Shown piece after piece: positions 24,501-36,064 of a stretch of 64,000 nt of DNA. The position numbers and the translations under genes are program-made. The stretch spans positions 31,310,001 to 31,374,000 of the forward strand of contig JBANAY010000003.1 in the NCBI GenBank assembly GCA_037952775.1. Direction: 5' to 3'. A model generated the notes under the pieces. It did no database searches and had not been told where the DNA came from. It was given only the letters and a program-made list of their open reading frames with translations. This DNA comes from Clonostachys chloroleuca (taxonomy: Eukaryota; Ascomycota; Sordariomycetes; Hypocreales; Bionectriaceae). How positions within the stretch are numbered: the first letter of the stretch is position 1; each line of letters begins with the position of its first letter.

Positions 24501-27238
24501 GTCGCAACCCTCGTAGTAGCCTATCACCCCGGACTAAATGGCCTGATTTCCATCGATGCGACCTGCCAGGCCAGCTCAGCCCTCCACAACCGGGACAACA
24601 GCAGCAAGGCTGAAAATTTGCAGGCATGTGGGCAGTCATTCTCGTGGTGTCTCGCACTCTAACTCGCACCACGCCGCCCTCTCACTGGTCCGCTCAACCA
24701 CACTCTGTTACTGATGCCCCCTCTGTTCCATATACCCACCACCACCACCACCCTCTGAGCTACGCCACACTTTCGCGAAATGGAAGGGTCAACGGGGCTG
24801 AGGCTGTGGTAAAATGACACACGCCAGCATGAAACAGCCTTCGGCCATGGAAGGGAAAAGGAAGAAACGAACATCTTGGACGTCTGGATCGGCCTTCCCC
24901 ATCGGCACTTGGCCCTCCTTCTCATTGTCTCTTTTCAGAAGCCGTGCCCTAGACGCTGTTCTCGGGGCGCGACCTATTCATACTAGCAGCCGCAAGTTGC
25001 GCACGTCAACAACGGTGAGGCCCTCTTAGCGTATCTCCGCCGCACTCCAAGCTCGAGTGGCCCACGTCCGCCTTTTCCGTGCGCCGTACTCCGTACAAAG
25101 TGTAAATATAGATCCGGCCCCCACCCTCCCTCACCAGCCAACCAGAAATCCCCCCGGTGATCTAGATGATTTGGGTATCTTAGCAGTATAGAGTAGTTGT
25201 TGCGTTGCCGTTGTCCACTCTCTCTCATCGGGAGATAACTCGGTGGTCCTACGAGCGAGATGTTGCCCACCCACGTCGTCGGCCCTGGTCCATGTCGGGC
25301 CCAGCCAGACGCCAGTTGGTGCCTCCCTTGCCTGCGTCGGTGGATGTTTGATCTATCTGAGCAATGGGGGCCCTTCGATGTATGTAGGTAGGGTATTACT
25401 ACAACTGGCCGACAGGGTACACTCTATTCACTCGGCTCCTCCCACACACAGGTCGCGGACCAATCTAGATTAGCCGGGCAGTTCAGGAGCAGTAGCCTTC
25501 ATCTTGCAGCACAAGCAACACTTGGACTGCAACGTACGTGCACGCCAGCCATGGACCGCACATAATATCGAGTACTTCTGGGCTGCTGGCTGTACCACAA
25601 CCCAGTGGCTGTCTGTAAACTAAACTGGCGGCGACTGGGGTGCTGGATGGCCCCTCATCCTGACATGGCCGCACCCAGCAAGCCACCAGACAAGCACAAG
25701 CAAAGCAGCGGGACCAAGATGCAGCAAGGAAAGGTAATTCATTCCCGCTTCACATCATGGCCCCGCCCCACAGCGCCAACTCGCGCCTCCCGCCTCACTA
25801 GCAGGACCTAACTCTGCGTGGCCGACCAAGGCGGGCGCCATCTTCAGGGCCGTCCAAGTGAATATCTGTGCTCGATGATGGAGTGATCATCCAGCTAAGC
25901 CCACTAGGAGCTTCACTTGTTCTTGTGACGTGACAAGACAGGATCTCCCATCCTCTCAGCAAGGAAAAAAAAGCAAGGACCAAAAAAGTTCCGATTGATT
26001 GGTCCTTTTCTGGAAGTCCTTTTAAAATTTGGGCGGCCAGCCGGCTATCAGAGATTACAGCCGGATGACCTGCGAATTACCTGCAGAAACCAGATGCAAG
26101 TGTATCGCTCCAGCCGCGAATCCATCGGCCATTTCCGCTCTGCCAGGCCAGCCAAGCTTCAGTCACCACCCCCTCCCCTCCCCTCTCTCCACTCGATTCG
26201 CTGTCTCTTTCGCCCCTCCTCCACCAGTCCTCACTAATACCACAGAGTTCTATGATCTTTCGATCTTTTGTTCCACGTCCCCCCTGACTGCGATATCCGC
26301 TTCCCGCGCCCGAGGATCGGGACACCACCCTGCCTGCGCGGTGCAATCAATCGTCGTCCAATGTACGTACTCGCGCCTTGTCGAATACCTTCCTCTCATC
26401 ACTGGCTTCCCCGAAGATCACAGGGGAGGGGGTGGGTTGTTCAGGTTGAAGCAGTGTCACACTCATGCACCGCCAGTTGCCAGCTGGTTGTGATTTGCCT
26501 CGATCAATGCGCCAAAGCAATAAAGTGCACCGGAGGCGCACTTTCCAAGAGTCGAGATCCAATCTCTCGCTCCATCTGCCTGCATGCCCGACTTTATTAC
26601 CACCCACCCGCATGCTCCCCTCGTGCAATAGTAAGTAATTATAGGAACATGGGCTCTCGTTCCTCGCTGTGGATCGGTTCTTGGGGGTCAGACTTGCAGA
26701 ATCGAACTTATTTTTCCTCCTCGAATCAGCGAACTTATGGAAATTGATCATGTTTGACATGTGCTGGAAAATGCGACCAGACCCCGTTATTGGACAGCGT
26801 CTGACACACGCAATAATTAAACATGCTGCCCATTCAGAGCGCAGTATACGCCGCTGGTGCCGAAATAGAACCCATGGGTAAGTGAGAATTGCAAAACGTA
26901 GTCCAGTAACAAGAGCGAGAAAAGAATCAATTAATAGATTCTCAAACACATGCGTCTGTCGCATTTGTGTCTCACCCTACAGTTCCCGGGCTCTCCTCCT
27001 CCACACACAGAGGGCGGGGTTCTGAATAAAACCTGATGATCCTTGTAGTCTTGTTTGAGATTTTCTCCTCGTGTTGGCAGACCACCTATCCGACTTGAAG
27101 TTGTGCTGTGCTGCCTCAGCCGGCCGGCTGAGTTGTGTTTAATTCGTACATTACATAGTACATACCTGGGTACACACACCCAACCACCACCCCTGTCCTA
27201 ATGTGCCCTGCCCTACCCAACCAATGCTTCCAGTCTCC
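21552..27238. other. About 5.7-kb non-coding interval upstream of the Rua1-type gene
   Basis: No coding exon was recognised. The first kilobase (21552-22450) is probably a long leader and promoter of the Rua1-type gene. The rest is GC-rich with many short overlapping frames, a (CAC)n patch near 24737-24752, and low-complexity CT stretches at 26160-26230. The right end is the 3' flank of the hypothetical gene at 27239. A vague T-arm-like stem near 22645-22670 does not make a tRNA. Confidence 0.4.
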
Positions 27239-28024
27239 CTAACCCTTATTGATCCTTTTCCAAACTTCGTTTTCCGCCTGTGCTAGGCTGTTACCGGCAG
27301 CTGTTGCCCACTTCCTCGCAGCTCCCCATAGCCCTTCCTCATCCTGGTCGTCGTCAAAGCGCTGCTGCTGCGACGTGTAGATGCCCTGATCTTCCTGGCG
27401 GCTGCTCAAACCTGGGCCGAGCGCGTTCTGGTGGTAGCCGGGTGGATGGGAGAACCTGTCACTGTCGCCGTCTCCAGGCCCGAGCTCACCCAGAGGAGTG
27501 GGCACAGGTCCTGATGCCGATCTCGCCACCTGTGCGGTTATCGTCGACGATCCTGCTCGGGGCGGGTATGTTGGGTTGGGAGCAGGGTAGGACATCTGGG
27601 GGGGCAGCATCGTCTGCGAGGGCACGGCGGTAGGAGGAAGCTGCGCGGCCTGCAAAGACTCGCCCGCCCTCGGAGGCGGGGGGATCTTGCTTCTCGTCCC
27701 GAGGGCTACAGGCACAGCGCCTGGCTGTGGAGCCGGAGGGCTCCCATCGCGAACCAGTTGATGAGTTGGCGTGGGCTCGAGGCCGGCAGCGGCAGCAGCA
27801 GAGCTTTGCGGTGCTGCTGCTGCTCCTGTCTGGACGGCGGCGGCGGGCAAGGTTGGCTGCGCGCCCGGCTGCGCGACAGGATACCCTTGCGGCCTGGCTG
27901 CTGACGTGGTGGTTTCTGGAGCCTCTGCGGAGTGGTGGTCGCCGCCAGCTGTCCGCGGCGTTATCCCCGAGGCCTTTGCTGCCGCATTGATGGGGCTTGA
28001 GCTGTAGACTGGTATCGGGGCCAT
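27239..28024 (-). CDS. Hypothetical Ala/Pro/Gln-rich protein with conserved C-terminal helix
   Basis: Single exon of 261 aa starting MAPIPVYSSSPINAAAKASG. The first 200 residues are low-complexity Ala, Pro, Gln and Gly. The last 50 are different: an acidic DDDQDEEG segment leads into a compact amphipathic stretch (LWGAARKWATAAGNSLAQ, then AENEVWKRINKG) that looks like a folded or membrane-surface helix and is the only part likely to be conserved. No enzyme motif, signal peptide or transmembrane segment is visible. I do not recognise a characterised family. The reading frame is long for such GC-rich DNA, and the ordered C-terminus argues that it is a real gene. Confidence 0.65.
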   Translation of the reverse strand: MAPIPVYSSSPINAAAKASGITPRTAGGDHHSAEAPETTTSAARPQGYPVAQPGAQPTLPAAAVQTGAAAAPQSSAAAAAGLEPTPTHQLVRDGSPPAPQPGAVPVALGTRSKIPPPPRAGESLQAAQLPPTAVPSQTMLPPQMSYPAPNPTYPPRAGSSTITAQVARSASGPVPTPLGELGPGDGDSDRFSHPPGYHQNALGPGLSSRQEDQGIYTSQQQRFDDDQDEEGLWGAARKWATAAGNSLAQAENEVWKRINKG

Positions 28025-28674
28025 CTTTTTTACGGTGGTCGTGGTGGCTGCTGCTGCCAGGTGGTGGTTGCAAAACGGCGGTCTTGGGGTCAGGGTGTCG
28101 CAGGAGGATCGTTCTAGTGGGCGCGCCGGTCGCCCTCAGATGATATGAGCAAGGGGCTTTGGAAGGGGTCGAATCTGGGGATGCCGAGATGTTTCAATTG
28201 TTATAGGTGAGCTAGGCAGTGAATCATGAGAGAGCGAGAGAGAGAGAGCTTTGTTTCCAATTAGCCACGCACAGGCAGCAGCTACCTACAAACCCCAAGT
28301 ACTAGTATCAATGATTGGCATGTGGCCTCCAACGACGTCATTGCTTCCGCGTCAGGTGATCGGCCCCCAAAGTTCAACAGCAACAAAGTGTCTAGAATTT
28401 CGTTATTCCGCAAACGACCTTGGCGACGGAAAGCTTACAGCCGGCCTCATTACAAAACTGCACACATTCCCGATCTACTAGCCGCACATGGGGATGCCTG
28501 GGTAATTGTGGCCAACGCAGGTTGACGTGGTTTTTTTCTCGACCACCACCTTGCATGAGGCCGGCAGAAAGCCCCTGTTAAGCGAGCCAGCCTCCTCCGC
28601 GGCTTTGGAGGAGGTGCGGGTGTTGTAATCAAAAGTGAGAAAAACAATTCCAATACTTGTTGCGGGGAGGCGGA
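28025..28674. other. Intergenic with a GA microsatellite
   Basis: Holds the promoter of the 27239-28024 gene and the 3' flank of the MpaB-type gene. A (GA)n microsatellite with one interruption lies at about 28228-28248. No gene was seen. Confidence 0.5.
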
Positions 28675-30133
28675 TCAGGACACGGCCGGTCCGATGAAAG
28701 GGCGTGTCGAGACGTGCGACTTGGTCGCGAGATCTGCCGCCGTCTTGGACAGTTCGTCGATCCCCTTACCCATCTTGCTTCGAGGGCCGATGTCTTCGTA
28801 TAGGAACCCTTCTGGCTTCCACTCCGCACTCTTCGAGGGGATCAGTCCTCCCGTCACCCAAGTAATTAAAGCCTCCGGGTTCCACCGAGTCCAGAAGGTA
28901 GGGGGGTTGTACCATGGCTCTCTCATGTAACGATAGTGGTGAATGCGCCCTGTCTTGGGATCAGGGTCTGAGAGTGCCTCCGAGGTGAAGAACCTGGGAA
29001 GGCAGAGGTGTCGGAGCGAAAACGCACGCAGCAGGAGCAAGGAATAGGTCAAGCATGTTATGCCGAGACTCGGCTCTGGGAACCTAGCGAGTGTTAATCA
29101 TCGTCAGTATGAGGACGGTGTGAGCTGGGCGACCTACCGAAATGCGTGACGCATCCTGTCTCCCAGAATAACCAGTACGCCCTGATACGCCAGAGGACGT
29201 GCGAACTTGGGATGTGATACCAGGAGCAGATCCATGGTGACGTTACCGACCTGCTGAACATGATCGTTCGGTTGCATGAATTCATCCTCATAAGCTCTGG
29301 CCCATACGCGGACGTCATCCATGAAATCAATGCCGTCCGTCCACTGGTCCTTGCCAAGCTCAGCCTTGAAGTCAATACCCATCAGATCACCTACGTGTTT
29401 CCAGAGTGTACCCAGGCCTGCAACCTCCATGTCTGTGAGTGGCCTCCACTCAAACATCCGAAGAAACTGCACCGGCTCGCCCATAGATGCGAATAGAACA
29501 TACAACAAGTCCTTGTTCAGAATTTTCCCAGCTTTTACATAGGGCGCATGCAGGTAGTTTATTCTAGCAACTGCCTTTAGAAAAGCCTCCGTGTCAGGCT
29601 GGTATCTTGCAAAGCTAATGGTGTCAATTGTTGGCGGCTCACTCATGTTCAAAAGGAGTCTTACCATGTATACAGGATGGAGGTATCCTCATATCTGTTT
29701 GCACTAGTGTCAGCATATGTGCTCACTTGAACATCTCCATCCAGGTCTATTACCGTTTACCAGCCACATCCAACCTTGACAGGTCACTGCTTGTAGCTAG
29801 GACTCGGGCGACATTGGTTACAGAATATGTCTAACAAAAGGTTAACTTAAGCCACGGTGAGGACACTGCCTTTGGGTAATCGACCTTGAATAGAGCGAAA
29901 CGTAAGGACAAGTCATAGAAGAGAGGGAACTCCTGGTAGTAAAGGAAGTTGATTATCTTCTGAGCATCGTGTACCGTCATCCGGGATAAAGATGCTCGGT
30001 CAGGATAGTTGAGCTGTGCTTGCAGGGCCTTAATATGCCGAAATCGAAGGGCCTGACAGAGTGTAAGATAGCCCAGGACACCAACAACGGCCACTGACAC
30101 CCACGAGCCTCCTTGCCTCTCCAGATTGAACAT
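28675..30133 (-). CDS. MpaB/rubber-oxygenase-type (DUF2236) membrane-bound oxygenase
   Basis: Five minus-strand exons: 30133-29885, 29830-29754, 29694-29665, 29614-29138 and 29083-28675, with all phases consistent, giving 413 aa. That is close to the roughly 420 aa usual for fungal MpaB-like proteins. The start is MFNLERQGGS. Residues 10-27 (WVSVAVVGVLGYLTLCQA) form one N-terminal transmembrane anchor. Family hallmarks follow in order: FYDLSLRFALFK, the RYEDTSILYT micro-exon, ARINYLHAPYVKAGKI, DLLYVLFASMGEPVQFL and GLGTLWKHVGDLMGI. Conserved His/Tyr residues in these blocks correspond to the haem-binding core of this superfamily. MpaB' in mycophenolic acid synthesis cleaves a farnesyl chain at the ER, but most homologues have no known substrate and none is implied here. 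Intron 1 has a weak GTCGAT donor. The gene is divergent from arp8, so it is not in an obvious biosynthetic cluster. Confidence 0.85.
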
Positions 30134-30843
30134 TGTAATTCTTGCTGTAGATGGAAGTGTTGGGTTTAGTTCCGTCCTCCGAGAGAAAATCACATAGCCG
30201 TGAGGGGAAATGATAGAAAAAAAATTCCAGTTGGCCTAGCCGTTGATCTAGCCAGTTAGGTCTCTGAGATATCTGGAATGTGTCGCGACATGCCTCGCGA
30301 CCCCTGCTCGATTGATTGGTAGATCTCTACTGGACAATTCTGTTCTCTATCCCTTGGGAGGCCTAGGAAGGTGAAATGAAGCGAACCATGTCTGATATGA
30401 TGAGGAGCTAAGCCGCCTCTCAGGCGGGTGGATTTGCTTTTCCTACATATCACATTACCCAGTTGCGCGGCAGGTAAAAGGTACTTTGGTCACCATAGCC
30501 TAAGCGTGATCCCTCAGTTTCCAAGCACGTGAATGAACCACGATAAAGAAAAGAAGAATACCATAGACACATGAAAGGCGTGTAATTCCATGTACAACAT
30601 GAGATACCGTTTCTGACAAGACTCCATAATCTTATTGGGGCAAGGGCGGAGTCTGGGGTACACAATCCGGGATTGAGCAGGGCCTGTAGGGTAGGTGCGC
30701 GGATAATCGTAAGCCCGGCGTGTCTGATGCTGCGGTAGCTCAATGGCCAGGATGTGGAATTTCGAGATGAGGTATCGTTCCTGTTCAACCACCATACAAC
30801 TGGTCTTTAGGTGGTTGTCCAACTCCCAAATTTTCAATTCACC
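30134..30843. promoter_or_regulatory. Divergent promoter region, MpaB-type gene / arp8
   Basis: About 710 bp separate the two start codons, which point away from each other, so both promoters must lie here. No TATA box or binding site stands out. Open frames across it on the minus strand (for example 30514-30915) run over the arp8 first exon and are not credible genes. Confidence 0.55.
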
Positions 30844-33208
30844 ATGGTCGGCAAGGTTAGCGAGAGGGTTCTCCTCCGCGAAGGTACATTCGTCCTTTTT
30901 ACCCTCCATCTCCATCCCTCGAGTCGATGGTCAAGCTCCAGTGCTAACGCGTGTTGTCAATATATAGGGCTCGAGAGAACCGACAATGGCATGAAGTTGA
31001 CGACCTGGCCGGATGTAACGCCCATCAACCAGAAGAATTACTATACGTATGGGCTGCCTTCCGCCTTAACGAAGACCATACACTAATCTGAACTGCAGGG
31101 ACTATATGAAACGCGATGACCAGGTTCTCGCCCTCAGATTACAGACGGATGCGTCGCGAGATCGCATGGTCCAGAACGCCCGTGATCGTGATCGCGCCCT
31201 ATCAAAGCCTGGAAATGGAGAGCTTCCTCTACCCGTTACCGACCTACCAGAGGAGGATGCCGCTGCGACCCCGATCGGCGGGACTGATCCCTCCAAGATT
31301 ATTGTGATACACCCCGGCAGCCAGAACTTGCGCATTGGATTTGCTAGCGATGCCCTTCCAAGGACGATACCCATGACCTTGGCGACCAAGTTTCCACAGA
31401 CAGAATCCGAGATGTATGAAGCTCTACCGCGACGGCAGTTCGAGGCCAAGACGACGGACCAGCAGTACGGCGAGGAATGGGCCAAGAAGTACCAAAAACA
31501 GTCCAGCGAGCTCAAAATCGAGATGCGAGCGAACAAGCGCAAGGTTTTGCCCAACTCCAAGGAGCTTGTTCAGACCTTCAACCGCCGAACGGATGCCGAG
31601 GTCATTCAGACGCACAATGATCCCCTCGAGATTGAGTGGACGGATCCGAAATCACTCGAGGACCCAAATTCGCTCGCGTCTTGCTTCATAGGGAATCAAG
31701 CTCTGCGTGTACCTGATGACTCCGATCCGAAATTCAAGTTATGGTGGCCCATACAGCAGGGTTGGTGGAATGAGGATGACTACACCAGCGAGGAGCACCT
31801 CTACGACGATTTCGAGACGCTACTTGACAAATCACTACGGCAGGAGCTTGGACTATCGAAAAATAGTGAATGGCAGCAGTATAGCTGTGTTTTTGTCATT
31901 CCTGACTTGTACGACAAGCGATATGTGGAGCAAATCCTCCGTTCCTGCATGAACTGGTTCGAATTCAATAGAGTTTGCTTTATTCAAGAAAGCATGGCGG
32001 CAACATTTGGTGCTGGGTATACGCAGGCCTGCGTTGTGGATGTCGGAGCACAGAAGACTTCCGTTACGTGTGTTGAGGACGGCCTCTGCATGGAGGAGTC
32101 CAGGGTCAACTTGAAATTTGGTGGCTACGACATCACAGACACATTTATCAAAATGCTGCTTTACGACAATTTCCCCTACCAGGATATTAATCTCCGGAGG
32201 CGGTACGACTTTCTCCTGGCCGAGGAGCTCAAAATCAAGCATTGCACAATGTCACAGGCTGATATATCAGTCCAACTCTTCCAATTCCACGTGCGAGCAC
32301 CCAACCAACCTACCCACAAATACCAATTCAAGACGTACGACGAAGTCATTCTAGCCCCCATGGGCGTATTCGAACCCTCCATCTTTGACAACAGTACGAA
32401 GCTTCGGGGACGCCGCAAGCTGGTCGAGCGCTCATACAACGCTTATGATGTCGAAACACCCGATGACCCCTCACCGATGGCCCAGGAGGCCATACTGGCT
32501 CTTGTCAAGCCTTCTCTTGCTAACGCCCCGGCGCTCCCTCCTCTGGTGAACCTCCCCGAAGTGTCCACTCCCAGCAAAGAAAAGTCACAATTCAACTTCC
32601 TCGCCAAGGGCGATGGCGTCAATGGAACCCCCATGGGATCGCACGCTGGGTCTCCCGCACCCGAGGGAGCGAGCACTCCGGTGCCGCCCCCTTTCATATT
32701 TGGCAAGGACATCACCAACGGAAGCCCTGCACCGACTGGGTCACGGGCGGCAGGAACCCCGGTCCCCGGACAAGGTGGACAGTCTTCGCTGCCAGCACCA
32801 TTCCTGGACTCGGCAGCTCGCAGGGCCAATGCGCTTGCCATCGAGAGAGACACCGTTCTTCCGTTGGCGCCTTTGGATATTGCGATATTGACAAGCATCC
32901 AGAACGCTGCAAAGGGTGACGAAAAGAAGCTTCGTGACCTATTGGGCAGTATCATGGTTATCGGCGGTGGTGCCAAGATCCCCCATTTCACTGTGGTTCT
33001 GGAAGAGAAGTTGAAGGCCCGAAGACCTGACTTGCAGGACAGGATACTCGTCAGCAGGAGTGCAAGGGACATGGACGAGCAGGTCGTGGTGTGGAAGGGA
33101 GCCAGCGTCTTTGCCAAGCTCTCTACGAATGACTCTTGGATCACTCCATTCGAGTACGAGAGGTTGGGCTCGAGAACACTTCACCACAAGGTGCTCTGGG
33201 CTTGGTGA
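30844..33208 (+). CDS. arp8: Actin-related protein 8, INO80 chromatin-remodelling subunit
   Basis: Three exons, 30844-30883, 30968-31046 and 31099-33208, in consistent phases, giving 742 aa. The N-terminus reads MVGKVSERVLLREGLERTDN, then LTTWPDVTPINQKNYYTDYM, the conserved Arp8 entry block. The actin fold follows: SKIIVIHPGSQNLRIGFASD (phosphate-1-like loop), QESMAATFGAGYTQACVVDV and GAQKTSVTCVEDG (phosphate-2 region), GGYDITDTFIKMLL, and near the C-terminus DLLGSIMVIGGGAKIPHF. A Ser/Pro/Gly-rich insert lies at about residues 490-590, typical of fungal Arp8. Arp8 forms, with Arp4 and actin, the module on the Ino80 HSA helix that senses linker DNA. Residues of the nucleotide site are partly preserved. 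Length and architecture match orthologues, and no defect is visible. Confidence 0.95.
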
Positions 33209-33602
33209 TGAGAGAGAGATGACTTGAGCATAAAGTATGGAATTCATTTGGGGAGTTTCATTGTTGATTATTGGTTTTGGGCAGGGAGTCTGGGATTTTA
33301 TCACGGGTGAAAGAAAACACATGGAGAGACGTAATCTTTTCCATGTCAGTTAGGTACCAGTTTTGGTTGCTACGAGTCTGCCGTCGGCAGAAAGGTTCAA
33401 TCTGGCCAGGCGATGAATAATATACTCGCAATAGATATTGTCATTTGAGATCTCAAGGGTGAACGATGCGTTAACTCGTTGATATCATTTCAGAGGTCTA
33501 TCCTCATGGCTCTATTGTCTTCTATTTGAAAATGCAATTTGATGTATATACACAACACCCAACTTGACTTTCGAGAGAGTATTTGAAAGCTTCATCTCGT
33601 GC
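33209..33602. other. Convergent 3' flanks of arp8 and the HET gene
   Basis: AT-rich tail-to-tail spacer with no gene. It probably contains both transcript ends. Confidence 0.5.
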
Positions 33603-36064
33603 TCATATAATTCGAATGGTATCCACCTCTCTACCCTCAAAGAGTGGGCAATCAAAACCAGACGTATTTTGGCACCCAATCCCAACCCTCTCGAACGATT
33701 CTGGTTGGGATTCTGAGCGCTTGAGAACTAACCACCAAGTCTGGCGGTGGCGGCCACGCGGGCGGTTCCCATCGACGTCTTTGTCTGGGACATTGTCCAG
33801 CGTGCCGATCTGCAGGCAGAAGAACCCGGACGGACCTGCTGCCTCTGTGCCGCAGGCGCAGTGTTCCAGGCCGAGCTGGCATCTTCCATTCAGCCAGCAT
33901 GCCTCATTGGCTGGGTTGCAGCTCATTCTGTCGTCTAATAATTCATCGCACAGTACCTCGTAGGACGCCGTCGTGGCATGTGGTAGCTTTGAGCGAGTAA
34001 GATCACGTACCATGCACGTTTGGGCGGTGTGAACCCGGCTGGGTCCTGCTCGATGGCTGTTGTACTCGTTTCCAGGAGAGGCTTCAAAACTCTGGTGAGA
34101 CCAGGCCAGGTCGACGGGAACTAGAGTTGATTTGATAACAATATTACCGCTGGCAATTCTACCGAATGGATCGGAGGTGGTCGGGGATGTTTGGCAGTCA
34201 ATGATCTCGGCGGCGGGGAAAAATTTCCACGATGGCCGAGATGAAAAAGGAGGGTATCCAACGCCCCCGGTGATCGATAACCAGGACCAAGTAGGGCCGC
34301 AGTATGCAGAAGGGCGCGTATGAGGTCCCCGGCCAGCGGGGAACCAGAGCAGTCCACGGATGAGATCTACCCTCCAGAGGCCGGCCACAAAGTCTCTGGC
34401 CGGCAGGTTCCACATGGAAGCCAGGTGTGATGAGATCGCCGTCATAGCGGGTAGTTTGTCTTGATCATTTGTGAGTTTCCGATTTGAGTAGCATGCAACG
34501 AGGCCTTGCCAGACCTCTCTTTCTCGAGTTGAGAATCCTGCCCTGGGTTGCAGTAGCTCTCGGCCAACGAGAAGACCCTTTTTCAGAGAGTGAGCGCACC
34601 CGCACTGGAAACGTTCTCCGCACTCCCAAATCATCTCGTTTCCGCAAAATGCAGAATTCTAGTTGCCAGAAGCGTCTCTTGCAGAGTCCACCCCCGGCTG
34701 GAAAGCGGCGTGTTGGCTTGTAGGTAGTTCGGAAGTTCATGTAGGCCCAACCTTCTCTTCCGAACACCTTTCTTTGTAACTGCACCAGACTCATCTCGGG
34801 TCAAGAACTCCTGAGAGGAACGGGGGACCTCTTCCCGCTCTAGAAACCCATCGGCACAATCTGCAGCATCGTGGACGGCGATGACGAGGGTGGCCTGGGA
34901 GTATATGTCGGCCATCTGGCTGCATTGCTCGGACCAGTCGCGGTTTCCATCGTCGTCTTGGATGATACATAAGGCATCGACCCAGAGATATTCAATGCCG
35001 AGTCTTTCGCACGCAATAACGGCGTGCAATACTGTCTGCGAAATTATTAGCTCTCTCTGCAATGGAGATAGTTCATTGGAGGAGGAGTCTCACCTTTGGC
35101 AGTTCATGGCGGCTGATCCCTCTTTTGTGTTTTTCTAACGTGCTGAGAGTAGTCAGGAGATTGTGGGAAGATTTACCCCAGCAGTAGCTCAGAGCGCAGT
35201 AACTGGTGTTTCTGGGGGGTTCTCGACGAGAACCAAGCGTTCGCTCCCCGGTAATAATCTGACAAGTCGTCGTGGCGGCTTGCCGTTCGTTCCCTCATCA
35301 ATCGGCCGACAGTTGCAGTCTTGCAACAGCCTTGAAGCCCAGCCCCAGGCATCGTCCTCAAAGAAATCAGGAACACTGGCAGGTTCTTGATCCCCGTCGA
35401 TGACTTCCAGTAGAAACTCCTCCTCTGCCATCCATAACCCATCATGCGAATTATCCCGGATAGCCAGTACCAACGGATTGCCCTGAGACGGTTGCTGGCG
35501 GATAGTGACCTTCTTCTTCTCTGTTTCCAGCTCTGTGAATTCCGGGAAGAAGGCCTCAAGAGCATCCAGCACATTCTGGCAGGTGAAGCACCCTGCCTTG
35601 GCCGACTTCTGCAATTCCTGCACGGTGCTTGTGCGATCAAGGGCATCGTGCCACGACATCTTGGGGATCCTCTGGAAATTCTCGCAGATGAAGCACCGCT
35701 TGGGCGACGACGACCACTCCCGCACGGCGACCCAGAGCTCGGACGGGTCCCTGACCGGAGGGACCTGGCGAGAGTAGAAGAGCTCCAGCGCCATGTGTTC
35801 GACCAGGATGGACAGGATGATATCGCCGTGGCCCTCCCCGAGCAGCAAGGTGCCATCACGTGCCTCCTCGACGCCCCATGATCTGAACCTGCTCCTCATA
35901 TGCTCAGCCCAGATTCTGTACTCGGCCTTTGTTTCCAAAATGGCCGGGTGGACCGCAGATTCCACCGCGGCGGAGGGCTGGCCTGTCTCCTCCTCCTCCT
36001 CCCGCTGTGGAATCGAGGACCTCAGCAAGGACTTCAATCCCGCATACAGCGAGTTGAGCGTCAT
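33603..36064 (-). CDS. HET-domain (heterokaryon incompatibility) protein, frame broken twice
   Basis: One minus-strand gene now spread over three frames: 36064 to about 35214, then to about 34646 with a 58-nt intron at 35093-35036, then to 33603. It would be about 801 aa if intact. HET hallmarks are all present: YCALSYCWG, EYLWVDALCIIQDD, WSEQCSQMADIYSQATL and RGWTLQETLLATRILHF, followed by IWECGERFQC. The N-terminus holds a CFICENFQRIPK segment and a CFTCQNVLDAL pair. HET domains trigger incompatibility cell death when unlike nuclei meet in a fused hypha. The two breaks are each one missing base, at a six-base C/G run (35214-35219) and a four-base T/A run (34646-34649). Sequence error is favoured because every downstream motif is intact, but HET genes also decay naturally. 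Confidence 0.8.

Noticed and set aside
30514..30915. 133-codon minus-strand frame
   Set aside because: Covers the ARP8 first exon and divergent promoter; its sequence has no family features.
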